Below, one piece after another: positions 1 through 9,331 of a stretch of 64,000 nt of DNA; within the stretch, counting starts at the first letter, position 1, and each line of letters opens with the position of its first letter. This stretch comes from Methylosinus sp. C49 (GTDB taxonomy: Bacteria > Pseudomonadota > Alphaproteobacteria > Rhizobiales > Beijerinckiaceae), in contig NZ_AP022332.1 of NCBI RefSeq assembly GCF_009936375.1, positions 3,318,501-3,382,500 of the forward strand, given 5' to 3'. Made by a program: the position numbers and the translations under genes. The notes beneath the pieces are model-generated. The model had not been told where the DNA came from and ran no database searches. It saw only the letters and a program-made list of their open reading frames with translations.

Positions 1-51
1 CTGACGCTAAAAGCACGCGGAGGGGCCGCCCGCCCCTCCTCGACGCCCATC

Positions 52-131
52 GCGCCTACTCCGCGCATCACGTGGAACCCGATGCGCAGGCCGAACATAT
101 AAGCGCGCGCCAAATTGCGGCCGCTTCTGCG
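52..131 (-). pseudogene. Duplicated 3' fragment of an FkbM methyltransferase gene
   Basis: About 80 bases closely match the 3' end of the intact FkbM gene at 733-1608. Both encode RRSGRNLARAYMFGLR before diverging. Upstream, towards 277, no methyltransferase continuation is visible, so this is an orphan tail left by duplication or rearrangement. Positions 132-277 hold nothing recognisable. Confidence 0.6.
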
Positions 132-277
132 TAGGTTTTGGAGACGTCGGCGACGCTGAAAGTGAGGGAGTTGTCGGACACGATTGGCGGACGTGATTTT
201 CGGGAATGTGAGACTTATCGGCAAAATGCGTTGAAATGCAAACTCGGAGCAGGTGTTCTGCATATCGATGACGCGGT

Positions 278-682
278 TCAACGACCGCTACATTGCGCTA
301 CGCCGAGAAGAGCTTCGATCAAATGCACGATTCGGAACGAAAAGAATACGGCCAATGGGAGCGCGATCACTCCGACGACGAGTCGCCCCCACCCGGCGGC
401 CAGCCGACCGCCGACGATGAGCTGGATCGTTCGAAGAGCCGCGCCGACCAGGAGAATGAGAGCGTTGACAAACCAATCGTCCGAAGGCTCGGGCATAGCT
501 ATAACCATGAGGCTCGGTCCGCAGGTGGTCGTCGTCTCGCATAGACCTCCATATAGGACGAGCGGCAACAGGATCGCCAATGCGACGATCAACCACTTTC
601 GGCTAGGGGCAGCATAGACCGCGAGGAATGCGGGGAGGCACAGCGCCGAGTAAACGGCGACGAAAGCCAAAGCCATCTCCAT
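278..682 (-). CDS. Small integral membrane protein, unknown function
   Basis: 134 residues with about four hydrophobic stretches: 1-25, 28-46, 72-92 and 98-122. The last two helices and the short polar C-terminus with two cysteines are consistent with a polytopic inner-membrane protein. No family is recognised. It lies between a duplicated FkbM tail and the intact FkbM gene, all on the minus strand, and may belong to the same rearranged locus. Coding is supported by the membrane-protein composition; two overlapping frames here look like low-complexity shadows. Confidence 0.6.
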   Translation of the reverse strand: MEMALAFVAVYSALCLPAFLAVYAAPSRKWLIVALAILLPLVLYGGLCETTTTCGPSLMVIAMPEPSDDWFVNALILLVGAALRTIQLIVGGRLAAGWGRLVVGVIALPLAVFFSFRIVHLIEALLGVAQCSGR

Positions 683-732
683 CCGCGGCGCCTCGACGTG
701 GGTGTTTGGAAAAATGCCTCTCGCGCTATCGC

Positions 733-1608
733 CTACTCCGCAGCCTCGCGCGGCGCACGATGACGCAGGCCGAACATATAAGCGCGCGCCAGATTGCGGC
801 CGCTTCTGCGATCATGCTCGGTGAGCAGGCGCAGAGCGAGATCGGCAGAGCGATAGCAATCATGCGCGATCTGCGCGACGCCGATCAATTCGTCGTCGGC
901 GAGCAGATCGAGACGCATGAAGTCGCGCACGAAAATCGCGTCGCTCCAGACGATCTGGCTCATGCCGGCGAAGACATTATTGCCGAGCATCAAAGGCTTG
1001 AGCACGCGGCTCATCAGCGGCGTGAAGCGATGCAGCACATAGCCCTGCGAACGCAGAAACAGCTCGATTTCCGAGAATAGCGGCTGGCCTTCATAGAGCG
1101 GCAGAAACTCGACCTCGATATGGAGAACAGAGGCGCGCCGCAATCTTTCGACGGCGTTTTGCAGGATCATCAGCTCCGCGCCCTGCACGTCCAATTCCAG
1201 AAATGTCGCGCCTTCGGTCTCGGCCACATCGTCGAGCCGCACAGTGTCGATCTCTTGCGTCGCGACGACTTCCGACCAGACGGGAAAGCCGTGGAACAAC
1301 TCCATCGCCGCTGGATTGGGCTTCAGCAGCGAGGTCATGTCGCGCGCGGCGCATATGTGCAGCGTATGGCGTCCGCCATCGCCGACCGCGTGCGGCAGAT
1401 AGACATCGCCCGGATTTTTGCGCGCGTTCAGCTCTTCGACGGCGGCCTCGTCGGGCTCGAAGCCGACGATGGTCGCCTCGCCGCCGCGCAGCAGAGGCGC
1501 ATAGACCGGCTCACCGCTGATATGGCGCGCGCCTATGTCGATGATCTTGTGCGGGACGCTCGCCCCGGCGAGCTCGATGAAAGGAGGGAGACGGTCCGCA
1601 GGTTCCAT
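733..1608 (-). CDS. FkbM family SAM-dependent methyltransferase
   Basis: 291 residues. The centre carries the FkbM signature: an acidic strand FLELDVQGAE around residues 130-140, followed by LHIEVEFLPLY, which fits the Rossmann methyltransferase core that binds S-adenosylmethionine. The N-terminal half has the usual IIDIGAR start of motif I near residue 23. Family members O-methylate sugars or small metabolites, often in polysaccharide or natural-product loci; the substrate cannot be read from sequence. The C-terminal 16 residues recur as a duplicated fragment at the left edge of the window. Confidence 0.85.
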   Translation of the reverse strand: MEPADRLPPFIELAGASVPHKIIDIGARHISGEPVYAPLLRGGEATIVGFEPDEAAVEELNARKNPGDVYLPHAVGDGGRHTLHICAARDMTSLLKPNPAAMELFHGFPVWSEVVATQEIDTVRLDDVAETEGATFLELDVQGAELMILQNAVERLRRASVLHIEVEFLPLYEGQPLFSEIELFLRSQGYVLHRFTPLMSRVLKPLMLGNNVFAGMSQIVWSDAIFVRDFMRLDLLADDELIGVAQIAHDCYRSADLALRLLTEHDRRSGRNLARAYMFGLRHRAPREAAE

Positions 1609-1719
1609 GAAAGCCTCGCCCGATAGCCGGCGCGTCGATCGGGCGAGGACGGTGCGCTGGAATCATCCGCTAGTATGGAGCGAGCTTTGAGCGCCGCCGC
1701 TTGCGCGGGACTGGCGCGC

Positions 1720-2592
1720 TCATTTCTGGCAGTCGCGGCAGAAGAAGGTCGAGCGCCCGCTCTGGATCACGCGCGAGACATGGCCGCGGCAGCCCGGCGT
1801 CGGACAGGGCGCGTCCTCGCGGTCATAGACGCGGAAGGAGTGCTGGAAATAGCCGAGCGAGCCGTCGGTCTGGCGATGGTCGCGCAGGCTGGAGCCGCCC
1901 GCCTCTATCGCCTCGCCCAGAACCCGCTTGATCGCCTCGACGAGATCGACGAGACCGCGTTTCGGCTTGCCCTTGGCGTCGACCAGCGTTCCGGCGGCGC
2001 GCAGGGGCGAAAGATGCGAGCGATGCATCGCCTCGCAGACATAAATATTGCCGAGGCCGGCGATGATCCTCTGATCGAGCAGCGCGGCTTTCAGCGGCGC
2101 CTTGCGGCCGCGCAATCCTAAAGCGAGACGCTGCGGCGTCAGTTCCGGCCCCAGCGGCTCGACGCCGAGACCATCGAACAGCGGATGCGTCCCCATCTCG
2201 CCGCGCGGGACCAGCAGCATGAAGCCGAAACGCCGCGGGTCGTTATAGGTGACGCTGGCGCCGCTCGTGAAATGGAACACGACATGGTCATGCGCCGGCT
2301 TGGTAGTCACGGCGCGGTGATAGGCGCCCTCGGGGTCGTCGGCGTCGATGCGGAAGGAGCCGCTCATGCCGAGATGCATGATGAGCGTCTCGCCGCTGTC
2401 CAGCTCGCCGAGGAGATATTTCGCTCGCCGCTTCAGCGCCTCGACGCGCCGTCCCGCGAGCCGCGCGGCAAAGCCCGGCGGAAAGGGAAAGCGCAGATCG
2501 GCGCGGCGCAGCTCCACCTGCGCGAGGCCCGAGCCGGTGAAGACGGGCTCGAGCCCGCGGCGGACCGTCTCGACCTCTGGCAGCTCGGGCAT
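1720..2592 (-). CDS. mutM: Formamidopyrimidine-DNA glycosylase (Fpg/MutM)
   Basis: Bifunctional DNA glycosylase/AP lyase that removes 8-oxoguanine and formamidopyrimidines. The start was set at 2592 because the mature enzyme needs Pro-2 as nucleophile and the frame there reads [14 protein letters not shown]; a longer frame upstream lacks this. Lys in [12 protein letters not shown], the helix-two-turn-helix [10 protein letters not shown] and a C-terminal zinc finger (CPTPGC...FFCRDC, with four residues between the first two cysteines) are visible. 290 residues, normal for the family. It starts four bases after the thyX stop, so the two are probably cotranscribed. Confidence 0.95.
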   Translation of the reverse strand: MPELPEVETVRRGLEPVFTGSGLAQVELRRADLRFPFPPGFAARLAGRRVEALKRRAKYLLGELDSGETLIMHLGMSGSFRIDADDPEGAYHRAVTTKPAHDHVVFHFTSGASVTYNDPRRFGFMLLVPRGEMGTHPLFDGLGVEPLGPELTPQRLALGLRGRKAPLKAALLDQRIIAGLGNIYVCEAMHRSHLSPLRAAGTLVDAKGKPKRGLVDLVEAIKRVLGEAIEAGGSSLRDHRQTDGSLGYFQHSFRVYDREDAPCPTPGCRGHVSRVIQSGRSTFFCRDCQK

Positions 2593-2596
2593 GGGC

Positions 2597-3277
2597 TCAG
2601 AACCGCCCCGCCTTCCAGGCCGCGACGGCGACCGGGACAATGGGCTCGATGAGCTTTTCCATCGCCTCGGCGTAGACGCGAATCTCATATTGCGCGTGCG
2701 GATCGGCCCGGAGCGACAGAAACTTGAATAAATTCAGCAAATTGACCTTTGCGAACATATGGCTGTAGGTGGACACTGGCAGAACCGTGCGGGCGAGCTC
2801 ACGCGGCCAGCCCGCGGCCAGCAGCTCGCGATATGTGGCGAAGGCGGCCTCGAAGCCGGCGCGCAGCTTCTCCACCTCGGCGCGGCGCGCCTCGAGATCG
2901 CCGCCGGGCTGGCGCCCCTGCTTATTGGCGACCGCCTGCTCGCCGATGTTTTCCGGATCGGGGAGGTAATAGGTCTCCGGCAATTCGCGGTAGCGGCCGG
3001 AAAGTTCATTGTACGTCCAAGTTCGGTGCCGGTGCCATTGGCGCAGCACGAAGATCGGCGCCATCACCTCGAATTGGAACTCCACCGCCTCGAAGGGCGT
3101 CGTATGGCGGTTCTTCCAGAGGTAATCGATGAGCTTCTTGTCCGAGCCCTCATTCTCGCCGGCGCGCCAGGCGGCGTCATAGGAGACGCGTGCCGCGCGC
3201 ACGATGGAGAGGTCCGAGCCCATATGATCGACGAGGCGGACGAAACCATGGTCCAGGACTTTGATCTGATTTGACAT
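2597..3277 (-). CDS. thyX: FAD-dependent thymidylate synthase ThyX
   Basis: Makes dTMP from dUMP using FAD, NADPH and methylene-tetrahydrofolate. The ThyX signature is present as [14 protein letters not shown], with Thr in place of the common Ser at one position. 226 residues from [12 protein letters not shown]; the start at 3277 is preceded by GGAACGG and removes a proline/arginine-rich leader that does not look coding. It sits immediately upstream of mutM, making a nucleotide-synthesis/DNA-repair pair. Confidence 0.93.
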   Translation of the reverse strand: MSNQIKVLDHGFVRLVDHMGSDLSIVRAARVSYDAAWRAGENEGSDKKLIDYLWKNRHTTPFEAVEFQFEVMAPIFVLRQWHRHRTWTYNELSGRYRELPETYYLPDPENIGEQAVANKQGRQPGGDLEARRAEVEKLRAGFEAAFATYRELLAAGWPRELARTVLPVSTYSHMFAKVNLLNLFKFLSLRADPHAQYEIRVYAEAMEKLIEPIVPVAVAAWKAGRF

Positions 3278-3397
3278 ACGACGCCGTTCCGCCCCTCCCC
3301 GGCTCGCCCCCGCGTTCCGTGGCGGATGGAGCCGAGCCTCGCCCATCGATAGCACGTTTGAGCGTTTTGGGCAGCGCGAGCCGCAATGGGGCGCGTT

Positions 3398-3526
3398 CAC
3401 CCTCCCCTATAGGGGGAGGGTCGGCCGGCGACAGCCGGACGGGGTGGGGTCCAACGGCATAGACTCGGGGTTTCACCCCCTCCCGATCGCCTTCGGCGCT
3501 CGACCTCCCCCCTCGAGGGGGAGGTG
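3398..3526. repeat. Palindromic intergenic repeat, copy 1
   Basis: A ~128-bp element made of nested inverted repeats: CCTCCCCTATAGGGGGAGG, then CCGGC-GACA-GCCGG, then an outer arm CCTCCCCCCTCGAGGGGGAGG. It closely matches a second copy at 6941-7068 in sequence and internal order. Both are intergenic, on either side of ubiE-ubiB and the following gene. It resembles REP/RIME-type mosaic repeats of Rhizobiales and probably folds in RNA. The rest of 3278-3651 shows nothing else recognisable. Confidence 0.75.
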
Positions 3527-3651
3527 GAAACGCCGCCTGGCCGCTCTTCGATCCCGACTCTTCTCGAAGCGCAGCGGTTTTCGCCCCCAGCCATAGCCAT
3601 AGGCGCAAAGGCGCGTTATATCGCCCGGAACGCCACCGGACCCGAGAGATT

Positions 3652-4413
3652 ATGACCTCTGAGCGCGAGACCTCGACCCATTTCGGTTTCTCCGAAGTCG
3701 GATTGGATGAAAAACAGGGCCTCGTGGACGATGTTTTCCACAAGGTGGCGCGCCGCTACGACATTATGAACGATCTGATGTCCGGCGGAATGCACAGGCT
3801 GTGGAAGGATGTCTTCGCCGCCAAGGTGCGGCCCGCCCGCCGCGGCCCATTCCGCCATCTGGACGTCGCCGGCGGCACCGGCGACATCGCTTTCCGCATC
3901 GCTCGAGGAGCCGGGCCGGAGGCGGAGATCGTCGTTCTCGACATCAACGGCGACATGCTGGACGTCGGCCGCGACCGCGCCCAGGAGCGCGGCCTCTCCG
4001 ACAGACTGGAATTCGTGCAGGCCAACGCCGAGTCCCTGCCCTTCCCGGACGCGCATTTCGACGCCTATACGATCGCCTTCGGCATTCGCAACGTGCCGCG
4101 GATCGAGGTCGCGCTGGCCGAGGCGCATCGCGTGCTGAAGCCGGGCGGGCGCTTCCTGTGCCTGGAATTCTCGCAGGTCGCGATTCCGGGCCTCGACAAG
4201 ATCTACGAGGCCTATTCCTTCAATGTGATCCCGGCGATCGGCAAGCTCGTCGCCGGCGACGGCGAGCCCTATCGCTATCTCGTCGAATCCATTCAGCGCT
4301 TCCCCCGCGCGGACGAGTTCGAGCGGATGATCCGGCGCGCCGGCTTCCGCCGCACGGGCTTCGAGCGGCTGACGGGCGGCGTGGTGGCGATCCACTCCGG
4401 CTGGAAGCTCTGA
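3652..4413 (+). CDS. ubiE: Ubiquinone/menaquinone C-methyltransferase UbiE
   Basis: Class I SAM methyltransferase that C-methylates the benzoquinol (or demethylmenaquinol) ring. 253 residues. Family landmarks in order: [20 protein letters not shown] near residues 30-50, SAM-binding motif [16 protein letters not shown], then [11 protein letters not shown] and [16 protein letters not shown]. The C-terminus [10 protein letters not shown] is typical. It is followed by ubiB on the same strand, the usual alphaproteobacterial order. Confidence 0.95.
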   Translation: MTSERETSTHFGFSEVGLDEKQGLVDDVFHKVARRYDIMNDLMSGGMHRLWKDVFAAKVRPARRGPFRHLDVAGGTGDIAFRIARGAGPEAEIVVLDINGDMLDVGRDRAQERGLSDRLEFVQANAESLPFPDAHFDAYTIAFGIRNVPRIEVALAEAHRVLKPGGRFLCLEFSQVAIPGLDKIYEAYSFNVIPAIGKLVAGDGEPYRYLVESIQRFPRADEFERMIRRAGFRRTGFERLTGGVVAIHSGWKL

Positions 4414-4450
4414 TCTTTCCCGAAAACCAAAAGACGAACGGCGGCTCTTC

Positions 4451-6019
4451 GTGCTCATCGGCTTCGGGCATTTCTTCCGACTGGCGCGCGCCGGCTTCAT
4501 TCTGGCGCGCGAAGGCGTGTTCAAGAGCGTCGATCCGGCCATACTGCCTGTGCCGCTGCAATTTGCTCTGCGGATCGGCAATCTCCTCGCCAAGCCCGGC
4601 AGCAGCGCCGGCGGCGCGCCGCAGGCGCTGGTGCGCGCCTTCGCGCAGATCGGCCCCTCCTATGTGAAGCTCGGCCAGTTTCTGGCGACGCGCCCGGATG
4701 TGGTCGGCGGCGAGATCGCCGACGCGCTGACCGCGCTGCAAGATCGAATGGAGCCCTTCGGCCGCAAGGCCGCGGTCGAGATCATCGAAAGAGCCTTCGG
4801 CAAGCCGATCGACGAGATTTTCCTGTCCTTCGGCGAGCCGGTGGCGGCGGCCTCCATCGCCCAGGTGCATCCGGCCCGCGTCGCCTATGCGGAGGGCGAG
4901 CGCAAGGTGGCGGTGAAGGTGCTGCGGCCGGATGTGGAACGCCAGTTCCGCCGCGATCTCGCCGATATGTATATTCTCGCCCGCGCCGCCGAGCGTTTCT
5001 CGGCGGAGGCGCGGCGGCTGCGGATGATCCAGGTCGTCGACACGCTGGCCCGCTCGGTGAAGCTCGAGACGGATTTCCGCCTCGAGGCGGCGGCGGCCTC
5101 GGAGTTTCGCGACAATGTGGCGGACGATCCCGATATTCGCGCCCCCGGCGTCGATTGGGACCGCACCACACGCGAGGTGCTGACGCTGGAATGGATCGAC
5201 GGCGCGCCGCTGTCGGACATTTCCCGCGTCGCCGCGATGGGCCATGATCTGAAGGATCTGGGCCGCAAGGTGCTGCAGTCCTTCCTGCGCACGGCGATGC
5301 GGGACGGCTTCTTCCACGCGGACATGCATCAGGGCAATCTCTTCGTCGATCGCAAGGGACGGCTCGTCGCCATCGATTTCGGCATCATGGGCCGGCTCGG
5401 CTTCAAGGAGCGGCGCTTTCTGGCCGAGATTCTATTCGGCTTCATCACCCGCGATTACAAGCGCGTCGCCGAGGTGCATTTCGAGGCGGGCTATGTGCCG
5501 CCGATTCACTCGGTCGAGGAGTTCTCGCAAGCGCTGCGCGCCATTGGCGAGCCGCTGCATACGGTGAATGCGCAGGACATTTCCATGGCGCGGCTGCTCA
5601 CTCTGCTCTTCGAGGTGACGGCGCTGTTCGACATGCGCACCCGCACCGAGCTGGTGCTGCTGCAAAAGACCATGGTGGTGGCCGAGGGCGTCGCCCGCTC
5701 GCTCGATCCGACGCTGAATATTTGGCGGACGTCCGATCCGGTCGTGCGCAGCTGGATCGAGGATAATCTCGGCCCCAAGGCCAAGCTCGAGGACGCCGGC
5801 CGCGCCGCGATCGAGGTCGCCAAATTCACGACGCGCCTGCCCAAAATTCTCAATGACGCCGAAGCGGCCGTCGAAATGCTGGCCTTTGCGGGCACGAAAG
5901 GCGTGCGACTCTCGGAAGATTCGCTCGAAGGTCTGGCGCGGGCGCGGCGGCGGTCGGATCGCTGGTTCATGCTGGCCGTCGTGCTGGTTGCGCTGCTGGC
6001 CATTCACTGGATGAGGTGA
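4451..6019 (+). CDS. ubiB: UbiB, atypical kinase/ATPase of ubiquinone biosynthesis
   Basis: ADCK/UbiB-family protein needed for ubiquinone synthesis. 522 residues from a GTG start at 4451. The family KxGQ motif is seen in SYVKLGQFLATRPD, the catalytic region as FFHADMHQGNLFVD followed by AIDFGIMGRLG, and the C-terminus has a hydrophobic segment (WFMLAVVLVALLAIHW) that would anchor it in the inner membrane. 37 bases downstream of ubiE, so probably one operon. The stop overlaps the SD region of the next gene. Confidence 0.93.
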   Translation: MLIGFGHFFRLARAGFILAREGVFKSVDPAILPVPLQFALRIGNLLAKPGSSAGGAPQALVRAFAQIGPSYVKLGQFLATRPDVVGGEIADALTALQDRMEPFGRKAAVEIIERAFGKPIDEIFLSFGEPVAAASIAQVHPARVAYAEGERKVAVKVLRPDVERQFRRDLADMYILARAAERFSAEARRLRMIQVVDTLARSVKLETDFRLEAAAASEFRDNVADDPDIRAPGVDWDRTTREVLTLEWIDGAPLSDISRVAAMGHDLKDLGRKVLQSFLRTAMRDGFFHADMHQGNLFVDRKGRLVAIDFGIMGRLGFKERRFLAEILFGFITRDYKRVAEVHFEAGYVPPIHSVEEFSQALRAIGEPLHTVNAQDISMARLLTLLFEVTALFDMRTRTELVLLQKTMVVAEGVARSLDPTLNIWRTSDPVVRSWIEDNLGPKAKLEDAGRAAIEVAKFTTRLPKILNDAEAAVEMLAFAGTKGVRLSEDSLEGLARARRRSDRWFMLAVVLVALLAIHWMR

Positions 6020-6024
6020 GATCG

Positions 6025-6933
6025 ATGATGGCGAAAACGGCTTCGCTCGCGCTCCTGCTCGCCTTCGCGCCCCTCGCCGTTTCGGCCGCCACGCCGGAGG
6101 AAGCCTATCTCTCCCTCCGCAATCGCGCGACCGCCAAGCTGCGCAAGCTGGAGGCGGCCGGCCAAGCCGCCGGAGCAGCCGAGGCGGAGGAGCGGAAGAC
6201 TCTGAAAGAGCTCGGCGAGAAGATGGAGGCGATCATCGGTCCCGTCTCCGTCCCCGGTTTTCAGAAGCTCGGCAAATACAGCATAGAGACGCTTTTCGAG
6301 GGGGTCGGCGCGGATCAGCTCGACGGACTCGCCTTCACCGGCGACGACGAGAAATCGCAGCTCACCGTCTCGACGCAGAGTCTCACCGAGGCCTTTTTGC
6401 GCGCCCGTCGCAAGGATTGGGAGAAGAGCGAGAAGCCGCCGCAATCGCTCGGCGAGGCGCTGGCTTCGCCCTTTTTCTACACTCTGGCGGTGAGCCCGGA
6501 CGCGGGCGTCGAGATATACGCCGATCTGCCCATCGCCAAGCCCGCGGCGGCGACGCTGGCGACCGCCGTCCTCGATCTGCGCAGCCAGGATGACGCCGGC
6601 GGAACGCTGCCGGACGAGATCATCGTCGCCGTCGCCAGCGAAGGGCGGCTCTATATCGCCTCGACCCCGGCAAAGGCGAAGATCGAATCCGCGCCCGCCT
6701 GCGAGAAAATCTGGAGCGAGCATCAGGCCAAGGCCAAAAAGGCGATGGATTCTTATTCCGCCTCCGGCCTCGCCAATGAAAAGGACTTCGAGAATTACGC
6801 GAATTTGCAAGCGGAGGGCTCCGCCGCCTTCCGCCGCTGCTTCGCCGAACATGCGAAATCGGAGAAATTCTTCGCCGCGCTGACGCAGGAAGCGCAGGCG
6901 CTCGCCGACAAACTGGCGGCGGCGAAGCGCTGA
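6025..6933 (+). CDS. Predicted secreted protein, unknown function
   Basis: 302 residues. A signal peptide is evident (MMAKTASLALLLAFAPLAVSAATP, cleavage likely after SAA). The rest is soluble and rich in Ala, Glu and Lys, with helical stretches near residues 30-75 and 220-300 and two cysteines (in PACEKIW and FRRCFAE). The start at 6025 follows GAGGTGAG; an in-frame GTG at 6016 is less likely. It directly follows ubiB and may be cotranscribed. No family recognised. Confidence 0.7.
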   Translation: MMAKTASLALLLAFAPLAVSAATPEEAYLSLRNRATAKLRKLEAAGQAAGAAEAEERKTLKELGEKMEAIIGPVSVPGFQKLGKYSIETLFEGVGADQLDGLAFTGDDEKSQLTVSTQSLTEAFLRARRKDWEKSEKPPQSLGEALASPFFYTLAVSPDAGVEIYADLPIAKPAAATLATAVLDLRSQDDAGGTLPDEIIVAVASEGRLYIASTPAKAKIESAPACEKIWSEHQAKAKKAMDSYSASGLANEKDFENYANLQAEGSAAFRRCFAEHAKSEKFFAALTQEAQALADKLAAAKR

Positions 6934-6940
6934 GCGCGCC

Positions 6941-7068
6941 CACCCTCCCCTCTAGGGGGAGGGTCGGACCGCGAAGCGGTCCGGGGTGGGGTTCAACGGC
7001 GAAGACTCGGGGGTTTCACCCACTCCCGAGCGCATTCGCGCTTTTACCTCCCCCTTTAGGCGGAGGTA
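6941..7068. repeat. Palindromic intergenic repeat, copy 2
   Basis: Second copy of the ~128-bp nested inverted repeat found at 3398-3526, with the same block order (CCTCCCCTCTAGGGGGAGG, a CGGACCGC...GCGGTCCG hairpin, then an outer AGG-rich arm). It sits between the convergent ends of the secreted-protein gene and the adenosine kinase gene, where its hairpins could act as a bidirectional terminator. Confidence 0.75.
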
Positions 7069-7081
7069 AAAGCGCGCCGCT

Positions 7082-8083
7082 TCAGGCCAGCAGGCCGTGG
7101 TCGCGGGCGAGCTGGAGCAGATCCTTCTGCGGCCGCGCGCCCACATGGGCGATGACCTCCGCCGCCGCCAGCGCGCCCAGCGAGGCCGCGCCTTCATAGA
7201 GCGCGCCACGCGCGAGGCCGGCCAGGAAGCCCGCGGCGAAGAGATCGCCGGCGCCGGTCGTGTCCACGACCTCCGCCACCGGATAGGCCGGGACGGTGAC
7301 GCATTTCTTCCCTTCGACGACGACGACGCCGTTCTCGGAGCGCGTGACGACGCCGAGAAGATTGGCCTCGGCGCCGAGCGCCTTGGCCGCCGTCGCGAAA
7401 TCGGCGGTCTCATAGAGCGAATGCAATTCGCTCTCATTGGCGAAGAGAATGTCCACGAGGCCGTCGCGAACGAGCCCCAGGAACTCGCCGCGATAGCGAT
7501 CGACGCAGAAAGCGTCCGACAGCGAGAGCGCGACGCGATTGCCGGCGGCGCGGCTGGCCTTGGCGGCCTTCAAAAAGGCCTCCTTGGCGGCCGGCGGATC
7601 CCAGAGATAGCCTTCGAGATAGAGGATTTTGGACGAGCGCACGAGCGCCTCGTCGATGTCCTGCGGACCGAGAGCCTGGCAGGCGCCGAGGAAAGTGTTC
7701 ATCGTGCGCTGGCCGTCCGGCGTCACCAGAATGAGGCAGCGCGCGGTGGCGGCGCCATCGGCGGCGACAGGCGTCCCGAAGGCGACGCCCGCCTTGCGAA
7801 TGTCATGGGCGAACTCACGCCCCGCGTCATCGTCCTTCACCTTGCCGATGAAGGCCGCGCTGAGGCCGAAGCCGGCGACGCCGACCAGAGTGTTGGCCGC
7901 CGAGCCGCCGGACATGACCGTCGTCGGCCCCATGGCCGCGTAGATCTCGGCGGCGCGGGCTTCGTCGACGAGCTGCATCGCGCCCTTGTGCAGGCCGGCG
8001 GCGACCAGCTGATCGTCCTCCGCGCGCGAGAGAGTGTCGACAATGGCGTTTCCGACGCCGAGGACGTCATAGGTGGCGGACAT
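7082..8083 (-). CDS. PfkB-family kinase, probable adenosine kinase
   Basis: 333 residues. The PfkB signature near the C-terminus is clear: DTTGAGDLFAAGFLAGL, with the catalytic Asp in GAGD and the anion hole. The N-terminus YDVLGVGNAIVDTL and GGSAANTLVG are typical of the adenosine-kinase/inosine-kinase branch common in Alphaproteobacteria. Predicted reaction is phosphorylation of adenosine (or a related nucleoside) by ATP. The start at 8083 was chosen because the longer frame adds an Arg-rich stretch without family similarity. It is divergent from the prk operon. Confidence 0.88.
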   Translation of the reverse strand: MSATYDVLGVGNAIVDTLSRAEDDQLVAAGLHKGAMQLVDEARAAEIYAAMGPTTVMSGGSAANTLVGVAGFGLSAAFIGKVKDDDAGREFAHDIRKAGVAFGTPVAADGAATARCLILVTPDGQRTMNTFLGACQALGPQDIDEALVRSSKILYLEGYLWDPPAAKEAFLKAAKASRAAGNRVALSLSDAFCVDRYRGEFLGLVRDGLVDILFANESELHSLYETADFATAAKALGAEANLLGVVTRSENGVVVVEGKKCVTVPAYPVAEVVDTTGAGDLFAAGFLAGLARGALYEGAASLGALAAAEVIAHVGARPQKDLLQLARDHGLLA

Positions 8084-8204
8084 GAAATCACCTGCTGCAG
8101 AACGGGGGCGCGAGCGCCGGAGCGCTCTCTCTAATCGACCCCGCCGGGAGGTCAACCGAACGCTCGACCGCTCCGCCGCAGGGCCGTGGCGACGGCCGGA
8201 GGGA

Positions 8205-8265
8205 CGGCGACCGATATAAAAACACAAATTATTGATATATAATAATAAAATAAAATAGAACCCGG
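8205..8265. promoter_or_regulatory. AT-rich promoter block between adenosine kinase and prk
   Basis: In an otherwise strongly GC-rich region, about 8213-8256 is nearly pure A/T (ATATAATAATAAAATAAAATA). The only gene-free interval between two divergent transcripts contains it, so it most likely holds promoter or UP-element sequence for prk-tkt and perhaps the kinase gene. No exact LysR-type site could be fixed by eye. The rest of 8084-8442 shows nothing else. Confidence 0.4.
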
Positions 8266-8442
8266 CACATGAGACGGCGGGCGACGGAGGCCGAGATTAT
8301 TTTTTGCGCGGGCCGAGCAAACGCCCGGCTTTTCTTGTAGGAGAATTGCAGGGCGGCCGCGTCGGCGAAAGACGGCGGCCGCGCAACCCGCGCGCGGCCC
8401 TCCGGCTCGCGCGTCCAGTTCCGGCCTGCGGTGAGCGTCGTC

Positions 8443-9318
8443 ATGTCGATCAAGCATCCGATCATCTCGATCACCGGCTCGTCCGGCGCCGGCACCAGCT
8501 CGGTCAAGCAGACTTTCGAGCAGATTTTCCGCCGCGAGAAGGTGGAGGTCGCCTATGTGGAAGGCGATTCCTTCCACCGCTTCGACCGCGACCAGATGAA
8601 AGCCGCCATGAGCGAGGCTCAGGCGCAGGGCAATGCGCATTTCAGCCATTTCGGCCCAGAGGCCAATCTGCTCGGCGAGCTCGAGAATCTGTTCAAGGAA
8701 TATGGCGAGACCGGAAGCGGGCAATATCGCCATTACGTCCATGACGCGAACGAGGGCGCCGTGCTCGCCTCGCCGCCCGGCACTTTCACGCCCTGGCGCG
8801 AGCTGCCGGCCAATACCGACCTTTTGTTCTACGAAGGCCTGCATGGCGCGGTCGTGACCGAGGAGGTCAATGTCGCCCGCTACGCCGATCTGAAGATCGG
8901 CGTCGTGCCGGTCATCAATCTCGAATGGACGCAAAAGCTCCATCGCGACCGCAACACGCGCGGCTACACCACCGAGGCCGTCACCGAGACGATCCTGCGC
9001 CGGATGCACGATTATGTGTATTACATCTGCCCGCAATTCTCGGAGACGGACATCAACTTCCAGCGCGCCGCGACGGTGGACACCTCCAATCCCTTCGTCG
9101 CGCGCTCCATTCCGAGCCCAGACGAATCGATCGTCGTCATTCGCTTCCGCGATCCGCGCGGCGTCGATTTTCCCTATCTCGTGACGATGATCGCCGGCAG
9201 CTGGATGTCGCGCGCCAATTCCATCGTCATTCCGGGCAATAAGCTCGATCTCGCCATGCAGCTCATACTCACGCCGCGGATATTGGAGCTGATGAAACGC
9301 AAACGTGGCGAAGCCTGA
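8443..9318 (+). CDS. prkB: Phosphoribulokinase
   Basis: Phosphorylates ribulose 5-phosphate to ribulose 1,5-bisphosphate. 291 residues from ATG 8443; an in-frame GTG at 8431 is also possible. The nucleotide-binding loop GSSGAGTSS near residue 10, [11 protein letters not shown], and [10 protein letters not shown] are hallmarks of bacterial class I Prk. It leads a probable operon with transketolase (13-base gap) and lies upstream of class II aldolase. No RuBisCO genes are in the window. In Methylobacterium a Prk without RuBisCO supplies RuBP as a regulatory metabolite for methylotrophy; the same role here is inference. Confidence 0.94.
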   Translation: MSIKHPIISITGSSGAGTSSVKQTFEQIFRREKVEVAYVEGDSFHRFDRDQMKAAMSEAQAQGNAHFSHFGPEANLLGELENLFKEYGETGSGQYRHYVHDANEGAVLASPPGTFTPWRELPANTDLLFYEGLHGAVVTEEVNVARYADLKIGVVPVINLEWTQKLHRDRNTRGYTTEAVTETILRRMHDYVYYICPQFSETDINFQRAATVDTSNPFVARSIPSPDESIVVIRFRDPRGVDFPYLVTMIAGSWMSRANSIVIPGNKLDLAMQLILTPRILELMKRKRGEA

Positions 9319-9331
9319 GGAAACGAACCCG

